From positions 1 through 40,273 of the IMG/VR virus record IMGVR_UViG_3300027759_000177: a stretch of DNA of 40,273 bases; one strand, given 5' to 3'. The position numbers and the translations under genes were made by a program. Every line of letters starts with the position of its first letter. Position 1 is the stretch's first letter. This DNA comes from a virus. The notes under the pieces were generated by a model that was not told the origin of the DNA, ran no database searches, and saw only the letters and a program-made list of their open reading frames with translations. This document shows, piece after piece, positions 19,401 to 27,994 of the stretch.

Positions 19401-22400
19401 GGCAGATGCTTCGGGTCAACGAGTCACCACTGTTATATGTTACTGAAGCGGTCCGTATAGATGACACGGTAGTTACTCTAACATTGAACAGACCACATTC
19501 GGTGACAGTCGATGATTATGTTGGGTTCCGTGAGATTGTTAACCTTAGCGGATTTTTCAAAGTCAGTGAAGTAACCAATACCACTATAACAGTTGTGGTT
19601 GCCGCAGACGTTGGTGATCCCGAGTTAGATGTTAGCACGACAGTTAATATTCAGTTGTTGACCACTGCAAGATTTGCTGACTATGCAGCGGTTGATCAAC
19701 ATCCAGCAGCACTGTTAAAAAGCAAATCGTTGGTATTTGTAGACAACAACGGCAGCGATCGATGGGAAGTAGTACAGAAAAATAAATTATATACTTCAAA
19801 ATCCATAGCAGATTTTGGTACCTCAGCACCACTACTCACCGGTTCTAAAGTTGTTTATGATAATATTAATAAACATATAATTAGCAGCCTACCTGGTTCG
19901 GGATTTGTAAATGTGTATGTAGAAACAGATACAGGACTTTCTCTAAAACAAATTATAGCACCGCCTGTTGGTTTTTACGATATCGCTCTAGGATCGTTCG
20001 GTGAAAAAATGGCAGTTAGTCCAGACGGCAAATATCTAGTGATAAGTGCTCCCACAGCCAGCGGAGTCATTAATAGATATATGGGCGAATGGCAGACTGA
20101 AGCAGCCTATGAACAAAATGACATCGTGCTCTATGCCGGAAGACTTTATAGAGCATTAAATGCCAATGGAAATTTTGCAGGACTCGGGGACGGCAGCACT
20201 CAAGTAGCTATAAACTCTGACGATTGGGTTCCACACACCACAATTATTCCTGCTGAAACAGCAGCACGTAATCCCGGATATTATCAACAAGGTATGGTTG
20301 TTGTATACGAATTTGTCAGCGGCAGATATATTCATGCCACAGCATTTGTAAGTCCTCGTCCTACAGATAACGAAAAATTTGGGTCAGAAATTACCATCGG
20401 GGTAAACGGAACTGAATATTATCTAGCAGTATCTGCTATAGGTGCCTATAATAACACAGGTAGAGTATATCTTATCAAGTATACCGGAACTGAATGGACA
20501 CACATGGAAAATCCTTTGTACAAAGGCATCTATAATCTGTTCGATTCATACAAGCAAGGTGAAATAGTATGGCAGGCATCCCAAGATCCTGTAGGCGAAG
20601 CTGCTCGCGGCAATCTATGGCAGAGCCTAGATGGCTCGACATCAGATGGTAGCACTATTACTCTAGATTCACAGAACTGGTTAAAGGTCAGTGATATTTC
20701 TACTCATTGTTCGTTGCCTACAAATATTGCTGTAGAAGATGATGGATCTACTTTAGAATTTACCACCACAGGTTTATTAACGGACACACAAAAAGCAGAA
20801 TTAGTCAAGCAGGGAGATCAATTTGGATTTTCTATGACTATGAGCAGTGATGGAAGTATACTAGTTATAGGCGCACCCGACAGTGACGGAGCCTACTTTG
20901 CCAACTACAGAGGCTTATGGCGTGCCGACGTAGAATACGTCGAAGGTGAAACAGTTAGATATCGTGGATCGCCTAGTGAGTCATATCAATACTATGAGCT
21001 AGGTCAGCCAGTTGGATTTGATTCGTCTGTCTATAGAAGCTACGGAGAGGATCCGTCTGATAGCTATGTCTGGCAACAAGTCGGAGATAGTACAACAACT
21101 GCCAGCGGTAAGATTTTTGTTTATAAGAAAACCGAGTATGATTCTTACGAACTCACCCAGATGATTAATGCCGGATCACTGACATCGTTTACTGACATTG
21201 ATTCTGGACTAGTTATTAGTACAGGGGATCAGTTTGGATTTAGTATGGATATGGATTCCAACGGAACAGTATTGGCTGTGGCTTGTCCTAGATCAGATGT
21301 AAACTATCAAGATCAAGGTGCTGTGTATGTGTTGGAACTAGATCAACCAGTTACTGAATTCCGGGTGAAACAGCGTTTACAGAGTTACGAAATCTATGCC
21401 AACGAATATTTTGGTTTTGCTGTATCAGTGAGTCCCGATGGTGCAAAGATAGCTGTAGGCGCTAGAAATACTAAAACGCCATTTCCTGTGAACTTTGATC
21501 TATTAGAAGGCACAACTTTCGATAATAGCAGAACACGCTTTTATGTAGAACAAGGATTCACCGGCGGTGTTTACGTATTCGATAGAAAAGCTCAAATATT
21601 CTTCCTCACAGAAAAACTTGACAGCGATTTACAAGCAGACGAATCGTTTGGCCACAGCATAGATTGTATAGGCACAAAATTACTAGTGGGGTCTCCTTAC
21701 TATAAAAATTCAGTGACTAATACCTATCAAGGAATCGTTCGCTTGTTTACTTCTAACGCTGCTGGCGCAAGTTGGACTACATTAACTGATCAACAGCCGT
21801 TGGTTGATCTAAGAAAAATAAAGAAAATTGAACTCTATGACAATGTTAAAAATGTAAAAATACAAGATATAGATTATATCGATGCTGCTAGAGGAAAAAT
21901 TTTAAACATAGCTGAACAAGAAATAAAATATAAAACTCCGTATGACCCTGCAGTATATACTGTGGGCACAGCATCGGTGGTAGTAGATCCTACTATTAAT
22001 TGGCTGGAAAAAAATGTAGGCAAATTGTGGTGGAATACTGGCACCGCCAAGTTTCAATATGCAGAACAAAAAGATTCAGCTTATAGAATAGGAAATTGGA
22101 ATCAACCAGTTCAAGGCGCCAGCATTGATGTTTATGAATGGGTAGAAACAGTGCTGCTACCTAATGAATGGGCAGCTTTGGCAGACACCAATGCAGGACT
22201 AGCTCAAGGAGTTAGCGGCCAACCGTTGTATCCCAACAATGATGTTTATAGTGTGAAATTTTTCTTTAGTTCTACCACTGGCGAAGTTTCAGAAACATTA
22301 TACTATTACTGGGTTAGAAGCAAAGCAGTGACTCCATCTAATATGGCTGATCGTAAACGATCAGCAGCTGAAGTAGCAAATCTAATTTCTAACCCTGCAG

Positions 22401-25400
22401 GTACTGGTATTGCATTTGTAGCATTTTTGCAATCAGACAAATTTTTAAGTTATAATTTTAAATCAGTTATGCAGTCTGACACTGCACTGATAAATCTACA
22501 AATTAGAAAAAATCTAGAATCTCAGATTCCTGTACACAACGAATATCAATTGCTCACCGAAGGCGTGGCTGATAGTTTGCCTTCTTCTAAACTAGAAAAC
22601 AAATGGATTGATAGTCTTGTAGGTTCGGATATTGCCGGCAACAGAATTCCGGATATATCACTGCCAGCTAAACAAAAATACGGAATCGAATATCGCCCCC
22701 GTCAGACCATGTTCGTTGATAGAATTTTAGCACTGAAAATTGTCATAGAATATATCAATAACATTTTACAAAAAGAAACGTTTGCAGAAACCATAGATTT
22801 TACCAATCTTAGTAGTGTAGACACTGTGCCTAGTTCTGCATTAAATCTGTATGATGTGGTGGTAGACACTGATATCGATCTTCAGACCGTGGGAACAACC
22901 AACACACGTCGTGCAGTTCTACGAGGCAATCTAATCAATGGTGAATTAGACACCATAGATATTGTGGATCCGGGATATGGTTACAAACCTAAAGAATTGT
23001 TTGATCAAGAACAGAGTGGAATTTATCTAGGCCCTCCAATTACTATATCTGGAGACGGAATCAATGCTACAGCAGTATGCCATATTGATGGTCAAGGTCG
23101 TGTTATTGCTGTGGTGGTAACTAATCGCGGTAAAAAATACAGTAGCATAACAATTCAGGTAAGATACTTTTCTGTGTTGGTTAATAACGATGCTACTCTA
23201 AATAATTTTTGGAGTATATATTCTTGGGATGATTTGCGAAAAGTATATTTCCGTAGCAAATCACAATCTTTTGATACAACCAAATATTGGAGTAAAATAG
23301 ATTGGGTTCGCATAGGATATGACAGCAATCTTCGAATAATTAAAGAATTGAATAGTATCTACGAGATAGTCGATGCTCAAATTGCTATCGGTGATATTAT
23401 AAAAGTCAAAGAATATGCTGCCGGCGGTTGGGCTGTATTTGAAAAAATCTCTGATACTGCTGAGTTGTTCCTAGATAGATATCTATTAGTCAGTAGACAA
23501 CTTGGCACTATTCAAATAAATTCCTCATTATATAATACAGGCGTAACTGGAGTTGGGTTTGATAATACACAGGCATTTGACACTACAACATATGACATTG
23601 AAAATTCCAAAGAATTAAGAAATATCTTTACAGCAATCAAAGAACAAGTGTTTATCGGCGACTATTCAGTAGAATGGAACAAATTATTTTTTGCTTCAAT
23701 ACGCCATGTGTTCAGCGAACAGCAGTATGTAGATTGGGTATTCAAAACCAGTTTTCTAAATGCCACGCATAACATCGGAACACTAGCAAGTCCGCCAAAT
23801 TACAAAAATGATAATTTATCGAGTTATCAAGAATACATCAACGAAGTTAAACCATTTAGAACCACAGTTAGAGAGTATATCAGTCGTTATACCCAACCAG
23901 AAACATATTCATCAGCGGTGGCTGATTTTGATTTACCACCAGTGTATTCGGTATCGGATGGTCGTGCCAACCCTGTTAATTCGTCATCCGCAGAAATATC
24001 GCAGTACCCGTGGAAATGGTGGGCAGATAATAATGCCTACACCGTGACTGCTATAGAAGTGTATCGTTCGGGCTCAGACTACACAACGCCTCCTAAGGTG
24101 TTGATTAGCGGAACAGGCACCGGAGCCACTGCCAAAGCATTTATCTCCAACGGTAGAGTTTCAAGCATACAAGTACTAACTGCCGGCTCCGGGTATACCG
24201 CAGCACCGACGATCACGCTAGTAGGCGGAAATGCTCCTACCTCTATTCAAGCCAAGGCAGTGGCAGTTATAGGCGATTCCCAAGTTCGAACATTTGATGT
24301 TTCAGTAAAATTTGATAGAATTTCTACAGGCGGAATTTACAACACATTTTCACAGACACAGACATTTATAGCTACCGGTAGCAGTGCTGTGTTCCTGCTG
24401 AATTACTCACCGACTAATGACAAAACTAAAATCAGAGTAATACAGAAATCATCGTCAACTAAAAAAACACAAGTAGTATTGGCCAGCGAATACACAATCA
24501 GTCTATATTATCAAGCTACTGACAGCTATTCTTTATTGCGAGGAAAATTAGTTTTTAACACAGCCCCGCCTAAAGATGATGAAATCACAGTGACCTATGA
24601 CAAAAACATTCTGTTATTAGATGCGGTGAATAGAATCAACCAAACCTACACACCCAAAGCAGGCATGATAGGAAAAGAACTAAATCAGTTAATGACAGGT
24701 ATCGACTTTGGCGGAGTCAGAATCCAAGGAACCACATTTGATGTCACTGGTGGATGGGATGCTCTACCTTGGTTCACAGACAATTGGGATTCAGTAGAGT
24801 CTAGTTCGGATTATTATCATGTTGCCGATGGCAGTACCAGCACAGTAACACTACCGTATATTCCAGCTGCTGGCCAACAAATCAACATCTATATCAAACG
24901 AAAGAACACTAATATCACTGTACGTGTTGATGATGAAAACTATTCACCTGCACAAGATTCTAGCACAGGCACAAATCCAACAGCAGAAATGCCAACATTT
25001 GTCGGTGATGGCGTAAATGCAGTGGTAGAGATTGGTGAATATCTAAGTACTGTAGACGGTGATATTCTTATATTCCGTCCTATAGAAAGTGATGGATCTG
25101 TAGTTATAACAGATGACAATATTCTAGATACCAAACTCAGTGGAGGATCGTTGTCGTCAATCAGCGGCGCCTACATCACAGCCACTGGTATGACTTCAGA
25201 AGAAATAGCTATCACCGGAGGTAAATTTATAGATCCTAATGTGGTACCGGCACCCGAAGAAAACGTTCCGGGGCAGGTCATAGAAAGTGTTTCAATTAAG
25301 GTATACAATAATGCAGTATCTGGCGCAGCATCACTGCAATCCAATGTAAAAATAGCTAATGGCACAGATACAGAATTTGCCATAGGGCAAACTGTATTAG

Positions 25401-27313
25401 AAACTCAGTCAGTGTTTGTGTATGTGTCTAACACACCAAGAACCATTGACACACATTATACTATCAATCTTGAAACAAACACTGTAAACTTTGTAGCAGC
25501 TCCGCTGGTAGATGAATTTGTGGAAATACTTAGTATAGGTATTGGCGGTGTTGGTATTTTAGATTATCAAAGCTATACCGCAGATGGTGCCACTGGCCTG
25601 TTCTTAACCAATGCCAATTATGATAACACCAGCAGTGTATTTGTTAGTGTAAATGGCACACAGGTCGATGTGGGATTCCGCAACAGCACAGATGTAGTTG
25701 ATGCTGTGGGTAAAACTTTGGTAGAGTTTGGAATCACACCTCAAGTAGGCGACATAGTTAAAATAGTATGTTTAGAATCAACAGCTGATATAGATAGTTC
25801 GGGATTGTCTCTAGTACAGGTTAATACTCAAACTTTCTTCTTTGAAGGAAGTACAAGAACTTTTGAGATTACTGGATTTAGTGAATTAACCAGAGGCTCA
25901 AATCTAAGCTCAATGATAGTCGAAGCCAACGGCCAGTTGTTGAAAGGACCTGATACAGTTTATGCTGTCTACGACGGTACCAACAATGTATTCTCTCTAG
26001 GAGTGGATCCGCTCGAACCTGGCGGCAGTATATTACCGGCAAATCTAAAAGTGTTAGTAAACAATGTACTTAGAACATTTATTGTGGATTACACTCTAGA
26101 TGGACCTGCTAAAGTAGTAACTGTTAACGCAGCCAAGTTATCTATCGGCGACGCTATTAAGATTGAAAATGATCTAAGGGCAGAATATTCTATACAAGAT
26201 AACACTATCACTGTCGACTCCGCATTTGACTTTGGATTCCCAGGAGATTCTACAGTATCTGATTCAACATATCCTGCAGTTAATGTTACTTGGTTTGGTG
26301 AATACCCGTCTATGGATATTATCCAAGATGAAAGTAGTGGAGGTCAAGTACAGTATAAATTATCAAGATCTCCGATTTCAGTAAGTTATGTGTGGGTATA
26401 CAAAAACGGTCTTCGTTTGAGACAAGACAAAGACTTTTATGTGAGTTTGCCTAGAGCGGTGGTATATATCACAGCAAACACAACCCCTGCAGATACTATA
26501 AAAATTATAAACTTTGCCAATGACGTCTTTAGATTACCGTCGGCCTATGAGATTCACAAAGACATGTTAAATGTGTTTCATTACAATAGATTTTCAAAAG
26601 ATAGATGCAAATTAACCAAGGTACTAAACTACTACGACACTAGTATAGAAGTTACTGATGCTACTAACCTGTCTCAGCCAATAGCCAGCAGAAATGTACC
26701 GGGTGCGGTATTCATACAAGGCGAACGCATTGAATACATGTCAAAGTCAGGTAACATATTAAGTCAACTACGCAGAGGTGCTCAAGGAACATCTATAGCA
26801 AATACATATGCCCTAGGTACAGCAGTAGTTGACGTGGGATACCGCGAGGTGATACCTTACAATGAAGTTCAGCAAAGAACTGATTTTACCAGTGACGGTA
26901 GCACACTGTTAATTGGCCCGCTCGACTTTGTGCCTCAGAAAGGTACTAGAAGCGGCACCTGGTTTAGAAATACTATACCAGCAACCTATGGTCCTTGTGA
27001 TCAAATAGAAGTGTTTGCTGCCGGCCGCAGGCTGAAAAAAGATCCTCAATCTGTTTACGTAGAAGCAAATGGCGCTGCTAGTCCGGCCGCAGATCAGACT
27101 CAAGAAGCTGAGTTCAGCGTAGATGGTACCACAGCACAAATACGACTTACTACCGTATTGCCGGCGGGTACTCGAATTACTGTGTTGCGAAGACAGGGTA
27201 AAACTTGGTATGCTAGGGGAGAAACCACAGCCACAGATGGTACAAGTCTGGTACATACAGACACCGCTATAGCTAGATTCATTGTGGAAAAGACCACAGC
27301 TATACCTGAATAA
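13487..27313 (+). CDS. Giant modular baseplate/tail protein (gp7-like position)
   Basis: One unbroken frame of 4608 residues takes up a third of the window, where T4 has genes 7-11. Residues 1-150 are a conserved-looking head (ELLPVIFQTPANDKFLSAV). A core at about 1070-1290 includes YVIQGHDGSITAAYNDFRD and AYNDFRDDLLLELELRIYN. Near 1790-1845 a helical segment with YQGFIREKGTANSVTKIF recalls the C-terminal part of T4 gp7. Six CBM5/12-like modules start near 217, 1454, 1711, 2198, 2344 and 2473. Six FG-GAP-like blades start near 2168, 2297, 2444, 2581, 2640 and 2720. Two glycine-rich SGSGY-type repeats lie near 3525-3565. From about 3628 to the end are repeated short beta modules of the GSTxxFxL type. 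It is probably a wedge protein with adhesive decorations; gp7 homology is inferred. It starts 1 base after the gp6 stop without a visible Shine-Dalgarno. Confidence 0.75.
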   Translation: MADKFPNSQLPIRRSVELLPVIFQTPANDKFLSAVVDPLIQPGLLDKVVGYVGRRYGKTYNSNDVYVDTNGTLRSSYQLEPGVIFKNHDKIENFYDYIDVKNQLKFFGNTIENDDKITSQTHYTWNPPIDWDKFINYREYYWEPAGPRSINITGQSANINSTYKVVLGTTKNSFVFTPDAYTNNPTLTLYRGQTYKFRVNAPAEGFAIRTNFDTGSLLFQPNRNYVQGNLVVYDSKLWRAVRDVTSFDASSITVDSEDWQYVESASEGSALDYNNGITNNGIENGTLTFVVPYDAPDTLYYQSKITPDAFGRFVIADIEENTFVNVDIEIIGKTTYTSGNGIEFSNGMIVEFLGNISPAIYAKDSWLVEGVGTAITLTRFSDLVVPVLSTEVPEVLFDNEGFDTQPFDDATEYAAFKDYITIARDSADNNPWSRYNRWFHRSVLEKSYQLRGQDFPANEAARAKRPIIEFRAGLQLFNHGSTAKQTVDYIDTATTDVFSIIEGSKGYNIDGEFLFEGARVLVVADKDKLVNNKIYTVEFITHNSVAQIHLRESNDTESILGQGVTVRRGTVNKGLMFHFNGTDWVPSQPKTAVNQSPKFDVYDSNEISFGDPATYADTEFTGSNILSYKPGTARIDKELGFKISYLNIDNIGDIEFNWNWDTETFRYSIDKSPVLKKISTGFYRFGSDRYANGWQQLNSTYIQPIIDDQVVEIATDTLVFNTVSWESLSGDPEINFYLNGSRYTGTWTRTRGTFVFSTPFAVNDVVVIKLITDIEPDQGYYEMPVGLEKNPFNTPIESFTLGQAVAHISSAVEWDSEYTGKLPGSSNLRDLEDYRLLAGRFLKHSGNVPLAVMALCDKTHNIIKSISYAKKEYTDFKNNFLQRAIEIDFNDEIVDFVDDIINSLTAVKTAKDAFADSDMIGAGAYTALQTVVEDIGIKVFSLTTPFDLKTPSTRAVYVYKNSVQLINTQDYEFDSTFSFVKLKISLAEGDTIEIREYLSTATNYIPPTPTSMGLYKKYTPTKFLDDTYQEPRYVIQGHDGSITAAYNDFRDDLLLELELRIYNNIKQEYDPAVFDIDQILAGYYGVGEYSKSQLDGIVVQDFLKWIQNTNINYTLNEYFDSENSFTYTYSNMSDPTKTKNIPGWWRGVYQHFYDTDRPHRCPWEMLGFSQKPDWWQEEYGAAPYTSNNLILWEDLEAGIIRQGVRAGRHDRYKRPGLISHIPVDGDGKLLSPLDSNLAQDFSLINNRGPFVLGDVSPTEYAWRSSSEWPYAIVTAMCLMKPFEYIPDNFDRSRIVKNKLDQYVNSTTNLFVTIADISPYVTNSTASGLVKYLTSYTKSQGLDKDSLQVKIEKLDVALSFRMSGFVDQQQQKYLLDSKNPASTTSGIFIPSENYDIIFNVSSPVTTVSYSGVRLEKTAGGWILAGYDDIHPYFNYHQAQASSKDPVISVGGSSEAFTDWIADKNYNNGTLVRYQSNFYRALKTHTSAGEFDRSQWQKLGDVPKIGAIEAQRRRVFNTLSVRQISYGTLLTSIQEVVDLLLGYESYLKTQGIIFDNYDPQNATSQDWLSAAKEFMFWTKHNWESGAIIALSPSAQKLEISVPIGTPDNLLDGFYDYQILKGDGTPLAPRFLNVNRGFQNLKIETTNTTDGIYYARLHYVIKEHVTVFDDRTVFNDIIYDKPTGYRQGRIKMQAFRTVDWDGDYTSPGFIFDNVDIQTWKPFNDYKLGDIVSYKSYDWTSLVNQLGTETFNDANWSKLDSKPVKQLVSNFDYKIKQFSDYFETSSQGLDQSQRELARHAIGYQQRDYLQNLAEDSVSQFQLYQGFIREKGTANSVTKIFNKLSRSGSDSIVLNEEWAFRLGQVGGVDQFSEIEIQLEKNRFKLDPQPHLVTSSETLNALDQYYRFTASDFTISSIPYTVDILPTTVDLEPELTAGYVSSGQYQHVIGTIDQLTSLDITTVDENDHIWVTFNDDSWQMLRVNESPLLYVTEAVRIDDTVVTLTLNRPHSVTVDDYVGFREIVNLSGFFKVSEVTNTTITVVVAADVGDPELDVSTTVNIQLLTTARFADYAAVDQHPAALLKSKSLVFVDNNGSDRWEVVQKNKLYTSKSIADFGTSAPLLTGSKVVYDNINKHIISSLPGSGFVNVYVETDTGLSLKQIIAPPVGFYDIALGSFGEKMAVSPDGKYLVISAPTASGVINRYMGEWQTEAAYEQNDIVLYAGRLYRALNANGNFAGLGDGSTQVAINSDDWVPHTTIIPAETAARNPGYYQQGMVVVYEFVSGRYIHATAFVSPRPTDNEKFGSEITIGVNGTEYYLAVSAIGAYNNTGRVYLIKYTGTEWTHMENPLYKGIYNLFDSYKQGEIVWQASQDPVGEAARGNLWQSLDGSTSDGSTITLDSQNWLKVSDISTHCSLPTNIAVEDDGSTLEFTTTGLLTDTQKAELVKQGDQFGFSMTMSSDGSILVIGAPDSDGAYFANYRGLWRADVEYVEGETVRYRGSPSESYQYYELGQPVGFDSSVYRSYGEDPSDSYVWQQVGDSTTTASGKIFVYKKTEYDSYELTQMINAGSLTSFTDIDSGLVISTGDQFGFSMDMDSNGTVLAVACPRSDVNYQDQGAVYVLELDQPVTEFRVKQRLQSYEIYANEYFGFAVSVSPDGAKIAVGARNTKTPFPVNFDLLEGTTFDNSRTRFYVEQGFTGGVYVFDRKAQIFFLTEKLDSDLQADESFGHSIDCIGTKLLVGSPYYKNSVTNTYQGIVRLFTSNAAGASWTTLTDQQPLVDLRKIKKIELYDNVKNVKIQDIDYIDAARGKILNIAEQEIKYKTPYDPAVYTVGTASVVVDPTINWLEKNVGKLWWNTGTAKFQYAEQKDSAYRIGNWNQPVQGASIDVYEWVETVLLPNEWAALADTNAGLAQGVSGQPLYPNNDVYSVKFFFSSTTGEVSETLYYYWVRSKAVTPSNMADRKRSAAEVANLISNPAGTGIAFVAFLQSDKFLSYNFKSVMQSDTALINLQIRKNLESQIPVHNEYQLLTEGVADSLPSSKLENKWIDSLVGSDIAGNRIPDISLPAKQKYGIEYRPRQTMFVDRILALKIVIEYINNILQKETFAETIDFTNLSSVDTVPSSALNLYDVVVDTDIDLQTVGTTNTRRAVLRGNLINGELDTIDIVDPGYGYKPKELFDQEQSGIYLGPPITISGDGINATAVCHIDGQGRVIAVVVTNRGKKYSSITIQVRYFSVLVNNDATLNNFWSIYSWDDLRKVYFRSKSQSFDTTKYWSKIDWVRIGYDSNLRIIKELNSIYEIVDAQIAIGDIIKVKEYAAGGWAVFEKISDTAELFLDRYLLVSRQLGTIQINSSLYNTGVTGVGFDNTQAFDTTTYDIENSKELRNIFTAIKEQVFIGDYSVEWNKLFFASIRHVFSEQQYVDWVFKTSFLNATHNIGTLASPPNYKNDNLSSYQEYINEVKPFRTTVREYISRYTQPETYSSAVADFDLPPVYSVSDGRANPVNSSSAEISQYPWKWWADNNAYTVTAIEVYRSGSDYTTPPKVLISGTGTGATAKAFISNGRVSSIQVLTAGSGYTAAPTITLVGGNAPTSIQAKAVAVIGDSQVRTFDVSVKFDRISTGGIYNTFSQTQTFIATGSSAVFLLNYSPTNDKTKIRVIQKSSSTKKTQVVLASEYTISLYYQATDSYSLLRGKLVFNTAPPKDDEITVTYDKNILLLDAVNRINQTYTPKAGMIGKELNQLMTGIDFGGVRIQGTTFDVTGGWDALPWFTDNWDSVESSSDYYHVADGSTSTVTLPYIPAAGQQINIYIKRKNTNITVRVDDENYSPAQDSSTGTNPTAEMPTFVGDGVNAVVEIGEYLSTVDGDILIFRPIESDGSVVITDDNILDTKLSGGSLSSISGAYITATGMTSEEIAITGGKFIDPNVVPAPEENVPGQVIESVSIKVYNNAVSGAASLQSNVKIANGTDTEFAIGQTVLETQSVFVYVSNTPRTIDTHYTINLETNTVNFVAAPLVDEFVEILSIGIGGVGILDYQSYTADGATGLFLTNANYDNTSSVFVSVNGTQVDVGFRNSTDVVDAVGKTLVEFGITPQVGDIVKIVCLESTADIDSSGLSLVQVNTQTFFFEGSTRTFEITGFSELTRGSNLSSMIVEANGQLLKGPDTVYAVYDGTNNVFSLGVDPLEPGGSILPANLKVLVNNVLRTFIVDYTLDGPAKVVTVNAAKLSIGDAIKIENDLRAEYSIQDNTITVDSAFDFGFPGDSTVSDSTYPAVNVTWFGEYPSMDIIQDESSGGQVQYKLSRSPISVSYVWVYKNGLRLRQDKDFYVSLPRAVVYITANTTPADTIKIINFANDVFRLPSAYEIHKDMLNVFHYNRFSKDRCKLTKVLNYYDTSIEVTDATNLSQPIASRNVPGAVFIQGERIEYMSKSGNILSQLRRGAQGTSIANTYALGTAVVDVGYREVIPYNEVQQRTDFTSDGSTLLIGPLDFVPQKGTRSGTWFRNTIPATYGPCDQIEVFAAGRRLKKDPQSVYVEANGAASPAADQTQEAEFSVDGTTAQIRLTTVLPAGTRITVLRRQGKTWYARGETTATDGTSLVHTDTAIARFIVEKTTAIPE
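19985..21745 (+). other. FG-GAP-like propeller interleaved with CBM5/12-like modules
   Basis: Within the giant protein, six segments share the pattern FG-x2-h-x(3,5)-DG-x3-hhhGAP: FGEKMAVSPDGKYLVISAP, FGSEITIGVNGTEYYLAVS, FGFSMTMSSDGSILVIGAP, FGFSMDMDSNGTVLAVACP, FGFAVSVSPDGAKIAVGAR and FGHSIDCIGTKLLVGSP. This matches integrin-like FG-GAP blades. Between blades 1-2, 2-3 and 3-4 lie segments with the pattern W/Y-x(3)-Y-x2-G/N-x2-V-x-Y-x(4)-Y/W plus a later W, as in CBM5/12 chitin and carbohydrate-binding modules. Blades 4, 5 and 6 are closer together and lack these inserts. Confidence 0.6.
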
Positions 27314-27316
27314 ATA
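27309..27316 (+). promoter_or_regulatory. Late promoter box AATAAATA
   Basis: The box is identical to that at 3905-3912. It overlaps the stop codon of the giant gene (27311-27313) and ends 25 bases before the ATG at 27342. A start of transcription near 27322 would exclude the in-frame ATG codons at 27282, 27318 and 27321, which helps choose the next start codon. Confidence 0.55.
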
Positions 27317-27330
27317 CATGATGGAACAAA

Positions 27331-27336
27331 AAGAGA
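27331..27336 (+). promoter_or_regulatory. Ribosome binding site AAGAGA deciding the start at 27342
   Basis: AAGAGA lies 5 bases before the ATG at 27342. The alternative in-frame ATGs at 27318 and 27321 have no purine-rich site in front, and the one at 27282 is inside the giant gene. Confidence 0.5.
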
Positions 27337-27341
27337 TCAAA

Positions 27342-27992
27342 ATGCCAAACAATCAAGATCAACCAGTAGTCAGTCCTCAAGCTCGCCCCAACGAAACAGG
27401 CGGGTTTCATTTTGAAGGACATATAAAAATCCATGATCCTGTAACTAAAGAAGTTTTTGTAGATAAACGAAACGCTATTCACTACGAAAATATGAGTGTG
27501 GCCATGGTTAACAGTTTAAGCAATCAAGGTTATGGAACAGTATATCAAATGATTTTCGGTACAGGTGGAACTACTGTAGACCCTACAGGACTTATTACAT
27601 ACCTTACTCCGAACACCGTCGGAGTAAATTCTAGTCTATATAATCAAACCTATCAAAAGGTGGTGGATCAAAACGCTATTGAAAATCAAGATCCGATTAG
27701 AAACAAGATGGAAATTAGACACATCAGTGGCGCCACCTACAGTGATATTTTGATTAGTTGTTTGCTGGATTACGGCGAACCTTTAGATCAAGAAGCCTTT
27801 GACAACAGTGTAGATATGAATGGTGAATTTGTATTTGATGAATTAGGATTAAAAGGGCTCGGACCAAACACATCAGACGGAAAGCTATTGACACACGTTA
27901 TATTTCATCCGGTACAAAAAAGTTTGAACAGATTACTGCAGATAGACTACACTATACGTGTGCAGAGTTTAACTGGCTTTGCTGAGGTATAA
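27342..27992 (+). CDS. Virion structural protein, conserved in marine T4-like phages (unknown role)
   Basis: The chosen start gives 216 residues; the frame is open further upstream to 27282, inside the giant gene, but the late box and ribosome site favour 27342. After a polar leader, residues about 25-60 read HIKIHDPVTKEVFVDKRNA and IHYENMSVAMVNSLSNQGY, followed by YQMIFGTGGTTVDPTGLIT and later MEIRHISGATYSDILISCL. I recall proteins with this HYENMS...FGxGG pattern between baseplate and fibre genes in marine T4-like phages, always listed as virion proteins. Its place suggests a baseplate-to-fibre connector, taking the role of T4 gp8, gp9 or gp10. That role is not shown by any motif. There is no signal peptide or membrane segment. 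Confidence 0.6.
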   Translation: MPNNQDQPVVSPQARPNETGGFHFEGHIKIHDPVTKEVFVDKRNAIHYENMSVAMVNSLSNQGYGTVYQMIFGTGGTTVDPTGLITYLTPNTVGVNSSLYNQTYQKVVDQNAIENQDPIRNKMEIRHISGATYSDILISCLLDYGEPLDQEAFDNSVDMNGEFVFDELGLKGLGPNTSDGKLLTHVIFHPVQKSLNRLLQIDYTIRVQSLTGFAEV

Positions 27993-27994
27993 CC

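Noticed and set aside
26909-27352. Minus-strand frame of 147 codons across the end of the giant gene
   Set aside because: It overlaps two well-supported plus-strand genes and a late promoter box, and its Cys/Ser-rich translation has no recognisable domain.
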